Shown here: piece by piece, positions 45,397 through 54,053 of the stretch
Layout of the letters: every line of letters starts with the position of its first letter
Numbering within the stretch: the first letter of the stretch is position 1
Origin: Sedimentisphaerales bacterium
Lineage (GTDB): Bacteria; Planctomycetota; Phycisphaerae; Sedimentisphaerales; SM23-30
Assembly: GCA_028281535.1 (NCBI GenBank)
Contig: JANQJS010000025.1
Span: 140,907-204,906, forward strand
DNA: 64,000 nucleotides
Reading direction: 5' to 3'
Notes under the pieces: model-generated
The model's database searches: none
What the model was told of the DNA's origin: nothing
The model's input: only the letters and a program-made list of their open reading frames with translations
Translations under genes and position numbers: made by a program

Positions 45397-45705
45397 TTTT
45401 ACAAACATCCTTTAAATAAGTACTTATGGTTCATGGAGGTTTTGAATAAATTTACGGCTAACTCCAGCAGGCCCCCATACTCGATAGTCGTAACCTCAAG
45501 TCATGCCTATGCTAATAAATCCGCCAGGTAAATTCAACCGTCTAATCTCACAAAAATTCTGATATATTTGAGTTTTAGGACTAAATTTCAGCTTTTTTAA
45601 TCAAATTTCAATGATTTGTCAGTGTGTGTAAGCTCAATGGTCCTGCTTGTGGTGGGCGTATTCAGGTTGAGTTTAGGTATTATTGGATTAGTAATACGTA
45701 AAAGA
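45397..45705. other. Intergenic region between aconitase and phosphatase genes
   Basis: About 310 bases upstream of aconitase. It is likely to carry the aconitase promoter. I saw no RNA gene, clear terminator or open frame. Confidence 0.4.
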
Positions 45706-46260
45706 TTAGTTGGATTGCGAACGTAATTTCTCTTCAAATTTTGTAATCAGGTTAGTTTGCTCGGATGTGATATTGATTTCCATATATTCTTTAACGTATT
45801 GAATAGCTTGTTTTGCGGTTATATTTTTTGTTATCATGACGACGCTACTGGCCGCTACGGCACTGCGTCCGACACCCGCATGGCAATGGATCACAATTCG
45901 CTGGTCATCTCTTAGGCGGTATTTAGCATCTTCCACCAGTTGACTTAATACCTCAACAGAGGGCGATTGGTAATCTTTGATAGAAAATTGAGTAAATCGG
46001 ATATTGGCATCTTTATAGCTTTGGAACAAATTGCGTCTGGCTTTATTTTCAATTTCCTTGTCGGTTGCGAGGACAAAGACATGCTGAATATGATTTTTTT
46101 TATAAATTTTTAAAAGCCGGCTGCCTCGATCGTAGGCGCCAAACGGCATGGGACTGGTATAGAGATGGCCAGGAAGGTCTAAGGGAATTTCACGAAACAC
46201 GCCCGGGTCCGAATTCGAAAATTCGATGGGGATAAGTTTTTTTAACGCAAGCATAGTCAT
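45706..46260 (-). CDS. Dual-specificity/tyrosine protein phosphatase
   Basis: The 184-residue protein has the signature C-x5-R loop IHCHAGVGRSAVAAS, with nucleophile Cys126 and Arg132. An upstream aspartate, in FSIKDYQSP, is a candidate general acid. The rest matches the compact DSP fold. It would dephosphorylate Ser/Thr/Tyr residues on proteins or other phospho-substrates. The ATG at 46254 (MLALKK) has a better-placed GGA than 46260, so the protein may be two residues shorter. No kinase is adjacent. Confidence 0.87.
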   Translation of the reverse strand: MTMLALKKLIPIEFSNSDPGVFREIPLDLPGHLYTSPMPFGAYDRGSRLLKIYKKNHIQHVFVLATDKEIENKARRNLFQSYKDANIRFTQFSIKDYQSPSVEVLSQLVEDAKYRLRDDQRIVIHCHAGVGRSAVAASSVVMITKNITAKQAIQYVKEYMEINITSEQTNLITKFEEKLRSQSN

Positions 46261-47082
46261 TCCATGATGTCAATAAATTGTGTTTTAGTGAATTTATTCG
46301 TTTGGGGTATGCATAGATTTTTCAACAGTAGATTCTCAGAGTAAATGTGTTGAAATTTATTGCATAGCACAAATCGTTTACTAAAAATATCTGCCCTTGA
46401 TAATTTTAGTCCCACCTCTTTATAGCTATATCTTATAAACATCAACTGGAAATGCAAGTCAAATTTACCCAAGTTGAATTAGTGTATTTCTGAAAATCAT
46501 CTCAAATGTTTAGATTTATCAAGATGTGGGATTGGTAGAAAAGTGCGCATAAAAAAAACTAGCCGCCGAAATACTTCGAAAGAGCCACAAGTTGCTAAAC
46601 GGCTAGTTTATATCATCTCTGTCTAGACTTACCCAAAACTAAACAGAAACAATTAATTTAGTTTAGCTATTAATCAGATTAGATACCTAGACACTTTTAT
46701 CCAAACTGATTAATAGCTCTTTTCTCGCTCTCTGGTACTAAGTGGGTTTTAGTTGGTAAAAGGTTACACTTTTTTTGGAAAAAAATAGGAGCCATCGAGT
46801 GGTTGTTAAGATTTAATAACATAAATATCTGTATTTCAGGTGATTGTGTAAATATGGCCGCTGGAATTAAAAGATAGGATCCAGGGTGAACTATCGGTTA
46901 TAATAATACGTATACAATGGTAATACATGTATTATGATTGCATTTATTTTCACTACCTGATATAACAAGTACGAATACGTAATAAATAGGGCGGGCTCTT
47001 AGATTTATTTTTTGAAATGAATCGGGTGGTATTTCGTATGCTAACTAGTGTGTAAGTGTGGAACGTTAGGAGACCTCGAATA
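46261..47082. other. 820-base intergenic region with structured elements
   Basis: The region separates the phosphatase (-) from the first DUF1592 gene (+). It contains the candidate minus-strand small RNA (46550-46730) and, at about 46890-47080, upstream sequence that is duplicated before the second DUF1592 gene. The minus-strand open frame at 46257-46472 overlaps the phosphatase start by four bases, but it has a TTG start and no ribosome site and is not accepted. Confidence 0.5.
46548..46730 (-). ncRNA. Candidate structured small RNA or long leader on the minus strand
   Basis: Read on the minus strand, three consecutive hairpins can be drawn. The first pairs AGCTATTAATCAG with CTGATTAATAGCT (13 pairs) at about 46664-46717. 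The second pairs AAACTAAA with TTTAGTTT near 46633-46665. The third pairs AAACTAGCCG (46609-46600) with CGGCTAGTTT (46565-46556) and is followed directly by a run of T, a typical intrinsic terminator. Nothing encodes a protein here. It matches no RNA family I can name; it is not the SRP RNA, tmRNA or RNase P pattern. It could be a free small RNA or an attenuator leader for the phosphatase gene. Confidence 0.5.
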
Positions 47083-49071
47083 ATGCAATATTCCTCCCGT
47101 GATTTTTTGGGCAAGCTGCGTCTAATCTTTTCCCTTCAAATTAGTCTCCTCTTTTCTGCACCTTTGCTTGCAACGAATCCATTATTTCATCCTACGGATG
47201 ATGCCGATTTTCGCAAGGCCATTGAAATCATGGATGAATATTGTGTGCGTTGCCATATGGACCTTCGGCTCAAAGGTGACATTAATATGCAGGAGGCTCT
47301 ATCTCATCGTCCCTTGGTCAAGCAAGTCGATTTATGGGTGAATGTTCTAGAGCGGGTCAAAAATAAAGAGATGCCACCTAAGGGGAAAGATCAGCCAACC
47401 GAGCAAGAATTTAAATTTTTAGAAAACTGGTTGGATCAGGAAATTAATCATTTTGATTATAGTCAAATCAAAGATCCGGGTTTCGAATCGATTCGTCGAC
47501 TGACACATTATGAATACGACAATACGATTCGTGATTTGTTTGGTGTTGATCTCAAGCCCTCTAGAAAGTTTCCAGAAGATCTCAGTGCGTCAAGTGGATT
47601 TGATAATAGTGCAAATACATTGTTTATTGAGTCGTTATTGATGGAAAAATATCTTTTTGCTGCAGAGGAAGTGGTTGATTTGGCATTGCCAGAAAACCCA
47701 CAAACGGAGCAGGAGAAAGCGTCTTACGAGTTAATTTTTGTAAAACTGCCTGATGAAACAGTCTCTGAATCCGATGCTGCTCAAGCGATACTTAAGCGGT
47801 TTCTACGTCGAGCTTATCGGCGTCCACCGACAACAGATGAAATAGCCAGTATGGTTAATATCTTTCAGGAAACGCGAGGGGCAGGAATTTCATTTCATGA
47901 ATCGATTAATAAACTATTAAAGGTTGTATTAATTTCACCAGATTTTCTTTTTAAAACAGAATTAGCTCGCGATTCCAATGAGGATTATAAATTAAATTCA
48001 TGGGAGATGGCCAATCGACTTTCTTATTTTCTGTGGGGCTCGATGCCTGATGATGAATTGATATCGCTTGCTGATCAGGATAAATTAACGGATCCAGACA
48101 TTTTATATCAACAAGCAGAGAGAATGTTGGCTAATGACAAAGCTGACGCTCTTGGCCGGACCTTTGCGGCACAATGGCTTGGATTTGAAGCGTTGGGTGT
48201 TCGTATTCGTTTAGATCCGATTGATAATCCATGGTGCACAGATACCTTGATGGATGCGATGAAAGCAGAGACCTGGCTGTTTGTGAATGAAGTGTTTCGT
48301 AAAAATCGTTCGCTGACTGAATTAGTTGATGCGGATTATACTTATTTGAATGAAGAACTGGCTCGTCACTATCGAATCAACGCTGAAGGATTAGATGGCG
48401 ATAAAATGGTTCGAGTTAAATTGGAAGATCGCAATCGTGGGGGGATATTTGGCCAAGGTAGTCTGATGGCAATTACGTCACTGGGAAAACGTACGAGTCC
48501 TGTTGTCCGAGGTGTTTGGGTCTTGGATACGATTTTGGGTACTCCACCACCTCCGCCACCACCTAATGTGAGTGAGTTTTCAGATGAAGTTCGTCGGCAA
48601 CGTCGATTAACAATTCGTGAGAAAATGGAATTGCATCGTCAAAACCCTGCATGCATGAGTTGTCATAGTAAAATTGACCCATTGGGATTAAGTTTGGAAA
48701 ACTTCGATTACTTTGGTCGTTGGCGTAGTGTCTATCGTCGTGGACGTACACCGATTGATGCGATGGGGACACTGCCTAATGGTACAAATTTTGATGGACC
48801 GATTGGCCTCAAGCAGGTCATTCTTGAACAACGTTTTGATGATTTTCTGCGTCAGATGGTTCGTAAAATGTTGTCATATGCGTTAGGGCGTCAGTTAGAG
48901 TATTATGATGAACCAGTGATTCGCCATATCGTAAAGAGTGTAAAAGAAGATGGCTTCAAATCGCAAACACTGATGCGTGAAGTGATTATGAGTTATCCTT
49001 TTCAATATAAACGAAATAGAATAGAAGCTAGCGAAAATGAAAAAGTTGCAGGAGTAATCAATAATGAGTAA
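47083..49071 (+). CDS. DUF1587/1592/1588/1585 planctomycete cytochrome-like protein, copy 1
   Basis: The start is ATG 47083, nine bases after TTAGGAGA. The 662-residue exported protein (signal through LLATN) begins with a planctomycete cytochrome C-like domain with heme motif CVRCH (Cys54, Cys57, His58). DUF1587 follows (RRLTHYEYDNTIRDLFGVDL), then DUF1595, DUF1592 (NSWEMANRLSYFLWGSMPDD), DUF1588 (GIFGQGSLMAITSLGKRTSP, then a PPPPPPP run), a second CMSCH motif at Cys524-His528, and DUF1585 (RQMVRKMLSYALGRQLEYYD). The reaction is unknown; a periplasmic redox or polymer-degrading role has been suggested for this family. Overlaps the DUF1552 gene by 8 bases. Confidence 0.93.
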   Translation: MQYSSRDFLGKLRLIFSLQISLLFSAPLLATNPLFHPTDDADFRKAIEIMDEYCVRCHMDLRLKGDINMQEALSHRPLVKQVDLWVNVLERVKNKEMPPKGKDQPTEQEFKFLENWLDQEINHFDYSQIKDPGFESIRRLTHYEYDNTIRDLFGVDLKPSRKFPEDLSASSGFDNSANTLFIESLLMEKYLFAAEEVVDLALPENPQTEQEKASYELIFVKLPDETVSESDAAQAILKRFLRRAYRRPPTTDEIASMVNIFQETRGAGISFHESINKLLKVVLISPDFLFKTELARDSNEDYKLNSWEMANRLSYFLWGSMPDDELISLADQDKLTDPDILYQQAERMLANDKADALGRTFAAQWLGFEALGVRIRLDPIDNPWCTDTLMDAMKAETWLFVNEVFRKNRSLTELVDADYTYLNEELARHYRINAEGLDGDKMVRVKLEDRNRGGIFGQGSLMAITSLGKRTSPVVRGVWVLDTILGTPPPPPPPNVSEFSDEVRRQRRLTIREKMELHRQNPACMSCHSKIDPLGLSLENFDYFGRWRSVYRRGRTPIDAMGTLPNGTNFDGPIGLKQVILEQRFDDFLRQMVRKMLSYALGRQLEYYDEPVIRHIVKSVKEDGFKSQTLMREVIMSYPFQYKRNRIEASENEKVAGVINNE

Positions 49072-50416
49072 GTCATGGAGAATGTCTCGACGTACTATGT
49101 TGAAAGGTGTTGGGGCGGCTATTGCGCTTCCGCTGTTGGATGTGATGGAGCCTGTTGCCGTGGCGGCTGCAAATTTGGCAACAAAACCAACAAATCGTTT
49201 GGCTTATCTTTATTTTCCCAATGGTATCGCTGGTGATATTTGGACGCCTGAGCGATTAGGTGCCAATGGTGAAATTCTTGAAGTGAATAAATGGATGAAA
49301 CCATTGCAGCCTTTTGTTTCAGATATGATTATTCCGGCCAATTTATGGACGCCTCAAGGAAATGGACATGGTGCCGGTTCAGCCACCTGGTTAACGGGAT
49401 CTGGTTTTAATCGTCGTGAGATCAAAGTGGGTAATGGCTCGATTGATCAGTTGGTGGGCCAACAGATTGGCGAAGATACGTTACTGCCTACACTGGAACT
49501 TTCGTTGAAAGGCGAAGGATTCTTTTCAAAGAATTTATCTAGAAATATTATGTCCTGGACACCTGAAGGGCGACCTGTGCCTCGTGAGGTAGAACCTCGT
49601 GTGGTATTCGATCGCATGTTCCGTACGTCTCGTAAAGGTGTGAGCGAGAAAAGCGTATTGGATTTGGTTTTGGATAATGCTAAAACACTTCAACGACGGG
49701 TAAGTACGAACGATAAACGCAAAGTGGATGAGTATTTTGATTCAATTCGCACGATTGAACGTCGCATTGAATTTGCTTCAAAGCAATCACAGCGTGCGAT
49801 TAAAGATCAGCAATTGACAGATAGTTTGCAGCGGCCTGAGCCTGGTATACCAACCAGCCATAAAGATTATTTACGGGTCATGTTTGATATGATGGTCATG
49901 AGTTTTTGGGCAGATGCGACTCGCGTTTGTACCTTTATGCTCGATCATGGCCAAAGTAATCGCTACTTTAATTTCGTGGATGGTATTAAAGGAACCTGGC
50001 ATGCGTTGAGTCATTATCAGGATGCCAGTGGACGAACAGAAGATGATGATGGTGTTACTTCATGGGATTCTGTTGCATCTAAACGTGATATGTTTGCTAA
50101 AGTAACCGAGTACCATCATGAGCAGGTTGCCTATTTCTTGAATCGAATGAAAAGTATCAAAGAGGGTGATAAAACATTGCTTGATAATTCTATGATTGTC
50201 TATGGTTCCAGTTTATCTGATGGCAATGAGCATAGTGCAGAAAACTTACCACTGATTGTCGCCGGTGGCGGGGCAGGCACGTTGAAGCCAGGTCGCTACA
50301 TAAAATATGGTGAAGAAACGGATATGTCTAAACTTCATCTTGGTTTAGCAAGACGCATGGGTGCAAAAATGGAATCCTTTGGCGGCGTCAGTGAAGAATT
50401 AGACAATCTCAGTTAA
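49064..50416 (+). CDS. DUF1552 protein with Tat-like signal
   Basis: The 450-residue protein starts with a twin-arginine-like signal (MSRRTMLKGVGAAIALPLL), then the DUF1552 domain: RLAYLYFPNGIAGDIWTPE, NGHGAGSATWLTGSGF, and a C-terminal MIVYGSSLSDGNEHSAENLP. DUF1552 belongs to the alkaline-phosphatase/sulfatase-like fold group in general appearance, but no reaction is proven. The pairing with DUF1592 is the rule in Planctomycetes. It overlaps the upstream gene by eight bases (ATGAGTAA), a sign of translational coupling. Confidence 0.93.
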   Translation: MSKSWRMSRRTMLKGVGAAIALPLLDVMEPVAVAAANLATKPTNRLAYLYFPNGIAGDIWTPERLGANGEILEVNKWMKPLQPFVSDMIIPANLWTPQGNGHGAGSATWLTGSGFNRREIKVGNGSIDQLVGQQIGEDTLLPTLELSLKGEGFFSKNLSRNIMSWTPEGRPVPREVEPRVVFDRMFRTSRKGVSEKSVLDLVLDNAKTLQRRVSTNDKRKVDEYFDSIRTIERRIEFASKQSQRAIKDQQLTDSLQRPEPGIPTSHKDYLRVMFDMMVMSFWADATRVCTFMLDHGQSNRYFNFVDGIKGTWHALSHYQDASGRTEDDDGVTSWDSVASKRDMFAKVTEYHHEQVAYFLNRMKSIKEGDKTLLDNSMIVYGSSLSDGNEHSAENLPLIVAGGGAGTLKPGRYIKYGEETDMSKLHLGLARRMGAKMESFGGVSEELDNLS

Positions 50417-50634
50417 TTAAAATATTCGATATACTTCTTGATTATTGGTTATAATAACACATGTGCAATGGTAATAGACGTGTTACCATTGCATTTATTT
50501 TCATTGCCAGATTTAAAAAATAAAAAATTGTAATACTTAAGGCGGGGTGTTAGATTTATTGCCGTAATAGATCTGTTTTATTTTCCTAATATTTACTCGT
50601 TTGAAAGTGTGGTAATTTAGGAGGCTTCAAGATA
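50417..50634. repeat. Duplicated upstream region of the second DUF1592 copy
   Basis: This sequence aligns by eye with about 46900-47082 upstream of copy 1: both share GGTTATAATAA, CAATGGTAATA, TTGCATTTATTTTCA, TTAGATTTATT, GTGTGGAA or GTGTGGTAA, and a Shine-Dalgarno TTAGGAG. A 10-base inverted repeat GCAATGGTAA-tagacgtg-TTACCATTGC (50465-50492) is perfect here and degenerate in copy 1, a candidate operator or hairpin. The duplication therefore included the control region. Confidence 0.7.
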
Positions 50635-52623
50635 ATGCGTGATTTTTACCACATTTGCCAGTGTAATATGCGCCTGTTATTTATTGTTCAACTCTTTTTA
50701 GTCATTGTTTCACCTCTTTACGCAACGAATCCATTCTTTAAGCCTACGGATGATGCCGATTTTCGCAGGGGTATTGAAATTTTGGATGAATATTGTGTTC
50801 GATGCCATATGGATCTTCGTCTCAAAGGTGACATTAATATTGAAGAGGCATTAGCGCATCGTCCATTAGTTAAACAAGTCGATTTATGGGTGAATGTACT
50901 TGAGCGGGTTAAAAATAAAGAGATGCCGCCAAAAGGGAAAGATCAACCGACAGAAGAAGAATTCAAATTTTTGGAAAACTGGCTGGATCAAGAAATCAAT
51001 TATTTCGACTATAGTCTAATTAAAGATCCAGGATTTGAATCGATTCGACGTTTAACACATTATGAATATGATAATACGATTCGGGATTTATTTGGTGTTG
51101 ATTTAAAGCCATCTAAGAAATTCCCTCCAGACTTAAGTGGTACAAGTGGGTTTGATAATAGTTCGAATACCTTATTTATCGAATCGCTTTTAATGGAAAA
51201 ATATCTATTTGTGGCAGAAGAGGTTGTTGACTTGGCATTGCCTGAAAACCCACAAACTGAGCAAGAGCTAGCATCTCATGAATTAATATTTGTTAAAGTA
51301 CCTGATGATTTGGTTTCTGAAACAGAAGCAGCAGAGGCGATTATTAAACGGTTTTTACGTCGTGCGTATCGTCGTCCTCCTAGCTCTGATGAAATTGCCA
51401 ACATGGTCAAAGTTTTTGAGCAGACGCGTGGTTCTGACATTTCTTTCCACGAATGCATTAAGAAATTATTAAAAGTTGTGTTAATATCTCCTGATTTTTT
51501 ATTTAAGACAGAATTAGCACGCGATACGAAAGAAGATTATAAGTTAAATTCCTGGGAGATGGCCAATCGGCTCTCTTATTTTCTATGGGGATCAATGCCT
51601 GATGATGAATTAATAGTTCTTTCGGATCAGGATCAATTGACTAATCCGGATGTATTGTATCAACAAGCGGAGCGTATGTTGGCGGATGATAAAGCGGATG
51701 CACTGGGACGAACGTTTGCGGCTCAATGGCTGGGGTTCGAGGCCTTAGGTGTACGTATTCGTTTGGATCCGATAGCTAATCCTTGGTGTACAGATACCTT
51801 GATGGATGCGATGAAGGCGGAGACCTGGTTGTTTGTGAATGATGTTTTTCGTAAGAATCGTCCGCTCACGGAATTGATTGATGCAGATTATACCTTTTTA
51901 AATGAAGAGCTTGCTGGACATTATCGAATCACAGCCGAGGGGTTAGATGGCGACAAGATGGTTCGGGTCACATTAACCGATCGTAATCGTGGTGGGATTT
52001 TTGGGCAAGGTAGTCTTATGGCGATCACCTCTCTGGGATCACGTACCAGCCCGGTTGTTCGGGGTACCTGGGTATTGGATACCATCTTAGGTACACCGCC
52101 TCCTCCACCGCCACCAAATGTGAGTGAATTCTCTGATGAGGTTCGTGAGCAACGTCGATTAACGATTCGTGAGAAGATGGAATTACATCGGAAGAATCCA
52201 GCATGCTTTAGTTGTCATAGTAAAATTGATCCATTGGGATTAAGTCTGGAAAACTTTGATCACTTTGGGCGATGGCGAACTGTTTACCGCCGAGGTCGTA
52301 CACCGATTGATGCAACCGGAACCTTGCCGAATGGAACAAATTTTGAAGGTCCCATCGGTTTGAAAAAAGTGATTCTTGAACAACGTTTTGATGATTTTTT
52401 GCGACAGATGGTTCGTAAGATGTTGTCGTACGCATTAGGGCGTCAATTGGAATATTATGATGAACCTGTGATTCGTCATATTGTAAAAAGTGTGAAAGAG
52501 GATGGATTTAAGTCGCAGACGTTAATGCGTGAAGTGATTATGAGTTATCCATTTCAATACAAGCGAAATAGAATGATTGCTGGTCCAGATGAAAAAGTCG
52601 CGGGAGTCATCAATACAGAGTAA
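50635..52623 (+). CDS. DUF1587/1592/1588/1585 planctomycete cytochrome-like protein, copy 2
   Basis: This 662-residue paralogue of copy 1 is of equal length and very similar throughout, with the same order of domains and motifs. The first heme motif CVRCH and the second, CFSCH, are kept, as is the seven-proline run. The signal peptide region is the least similar part, as expected for a leader under relaxed selection. The start is ATG 50635, about 12 bases after TTAGGAGG. It has no DUF1552 partner behind it: the next gene is a response regulator on the other strand. Confidence 0.93.
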   Translation: MRDFYHICQCNMRLLFIVQLFLVIVSPLYATNPFFKPTDDADFRRGIEILDEYCVRCHMDLRLKGDINIEEALAHRPLVKQVDLWVNVLERVKNKEMPPKGKDQPTEEEFKFLENWLDQEINYFDYSLIKDPGFESIRRLTHYEYDNTIRDLFGVDLKPSKKFPPDLSGTSGFDNSSNTLFIESLLMEKYLFVAEEVVDLALPENPQTEQELASHELIFVKVPDDLVSETEAAEAIIKRFLRRAYRRPPSSDEIANMVKVFEQTRGSDISFHECIKKLLKVVLISPDFLFKTELARDTKEDYKLNSWEMANRLSYFLWGSMPDDELIVLSDQDQLTNPDVLYQQAERMLADDKADALGRTFAAQWLGFEALGVRIRLDPIANPWCTDTLMDAMKAETWLFVNDVFRKNRPLTELIDADYTFLNEELAGHYRITAEGLDGDKMVRVTLTDRNRGGIFGQGSLMAITSLGSRTSPVVRGTWVLDTILGTPPPPPPPNVSEFSDEVREQRRLTIREKMELHRKNPACFSCHSKIDPLGLSLENFDHFGRWRTVYRRGRTPIDATGTLPNGTNFEGPIGLKKVILEQRFDDFLRQMVRKMLSYALGRQLEYYDEPVIRHIVKSVKEDGFKSQTLMREVIMSYPFQYKRNRMIAGPDEKVAGVINTE

Positions 52624-52653
52624 TCTATATAGGGTGTTTCGGAATCGCTTGGC

Positions 52654-53028
52654 TTATTGATTGATATATTTATCCAGAATGGTGTCGATGTCAGATTTGC
52701 TGACTGGTTTATTGAGATGTTGGTTACATCCGGCTTCTATACAGATATCTTGTGAATCGGGCATGGCTGTGATGGCAATGATTGTTGTTTTTATACCCTG
52801 GTTTCTGATGCGTTTTGTTGCTTCAATGCCATCCATGACTGGCATTTGTATGTCCATGAAGATTAAGTCGAAAGTTTCATTGGAGGCTAAATCTAGAGCT
52901 TCTTGTCCGTTGTTTGCTGTCTTAGTAGAGAAATTCTTTTTTTTAACAATTGATTCAATGAGCTTCTGGTTCACAGCTGTATCATCGACAATCAGGATTT
53001 TTCCTTTATGGTTTGATTTATCTGGCAT
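52654..53028 (-). CDS. Single-domain CheY-like response regulator
   Basis: The 124-residue protein is only a receiver domain: the acidic pair in ILIVDDTAVN, the phospho-acceptor Asp59 in DLIFMDIQMPVMDG, the Thr/Ser of IIAITAMP, and the Lys of HLNKPVSKSD. With no output domain it would act by protein-protein contact or in a phosphorelay. It is on the minus strand after, and separated by a terminator from, the two-component pair at 53400-55442, but convergent with DUF1592 copy 2. Confidence 0.9.
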   Translation of the reverse strand: MPDKSNHKGKILIVDDTAVNQKLIESIVKKKNFSTKTANNGQEALDLASNETFDLIFMDIQMPVMDGIEATKRIRNQGIKTTIIAITAMPDSQDICIEAGCNQHLNKPVSKSDIDTILDKYINQ

Positions 53029-53399
53029 GTAATTCTAGGTCCATTTAGTTAGCGGTATGTTCCTGAGGAGGGGATTGGTTCGTTTTGTTAATTTAGTCAT
53101 GAAGTATAAAAATGACCTGAATTTATGGTGCAATTCAGGTCATTTCAAAAAATCCTGAAGAAAAATGCGTAGGGGCGATCTACACACTTTCTGTAGAATT
53201 TGTTTTGCATATTAAGGTTTAAAATTATTGTAATGGTCGATTATTAACTCAACCGGCCAGATCATTCAGATTACATAGAATTGAATTACGCCTACCTACA
53301 TTCCCTACTTAAATCTATATTGGCACATCGGCCATTTAATCTCAATAAGGAAATTGCTAGAGAGAGCAAGGAATTTCCTTGTGTTAGCCTGGCCTGTGA
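53029..53399. other. Intergenic region with terminator
   Basis: About 370 bases upstream of the single receiver gene and downstream of the LuxR-type regulator. The only clear element is the long terminator hairpin at 53110-53145. The rest presumably holds the receiver gene's promoter. Confidence 0.4.
53110..53145 (-). terminator. Rho-independent terminator of the two-component operon
   Basis: A 14-base perfect stem pairs AAATGACCTGAATT (53110-53123) with AATTCAGGTCATTT (53132-53145), loop of eight. On the minus strand it is followed by ATTTTTAT, consistent with terminating the regulator gene that ends at 53400. Confidence 0.75.
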
Positions 53400-54041
53400 T
53401 TACCAATCTAAAGTGGTAAGACCTTCCTTAATAGCATACTTTGTAATTTCAGCGATACTATTGGCTTGCAGTTTTGTCATAATTTTGCGACGGTGGCTAT
53501 CCACCGTTTTGGGACTTAGGTTGAATTGCAACCCAATTTCTTTGACACTTTTACCATCGGCTATGAGTTGGACAATTTGACGTTCTTTGGGTGAAAGAGC
53601 ATTTTGGTCAAGTTGATCTACGGAAGTATTTAAATAGTCTGCAATGACAACGTTGGTTATTTTAGGGCTCAAGAAATAGCCGTTATTCATGATCGAATTT
53701 AAGGCATTATGTAAATCTTCAAACAAGTCAGCTTTAAGGATAAAACCTGAAGCGCCCGCATCTAATGCTTCTTTGATAACATTCTTTTCTATATGACCTG
53801 AGAGAATAACTGTTTTTGTGGTTAATTTTTCAGATCGTATTTGGCGAAGCGCATCAATGCCATTTAGTTTTGGCATCGTAACATCCATGATGATGATATC
53901 TGGTTTTAAGTTTCTGACTAAGGTCATTGCTTCCAGGCCATCAGCTGCCTGTCCAACAACGTCTATGTGATCATGATCGCGGAGTAAGGATACTAATCCT
54001 TCTCGCACTATGGTATGGTCATCTGCTATAACTATTTCCAT
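53400..54041 (-). CDS. NarL/LuxR-family response regulator
   Basis: The 213-residue protein has an N-terminal receiver (MEIVIADDHTIVREG; phospho-acceptor Asp53 in DIIIMDVTMPKLNG; Lys in GFILKAD) and a C-terminal LuxR-type helix-turn-helix (LSPKERQIVQLIADGKSVKE, then LSPKTVDSHRRKIMTKLQ). It activates or represses transcription when phosphorylated. It lies 12 bases behind the PAS kinase gene, its likely cognate partner. The targets are unknown. Confidence 0.95.
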   Translation of the reverse strand: MEIVIADDHTIVREGLVSLLRDHDHIDVVGQAADGLEAMTLVRNLKPDIIIMDVTMPKLNGIDALRQIRSEKLTTKTVILSGHIEKNVIKEALDAGASGFILKADLFEDLHNALNSIMNNGYFLSPKITNVVIADYLNTSVDQLDQNALSPKERQIVQLIADGKSVKEIGLQFNLSPKTVDSHRRKIMTKLQANSIAEITKYAIKEGLTTLDW

Positions 54042-54053
54042 GAAAACGCCCCT

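Noticed and set aside
46257..46472. 71-residue open frame overlapping the phosphatase start by four bases
   Set aside because: It starts with TTG without a ribosome site, its composition is random-like, and it overlaps the likely phosphatase leader.
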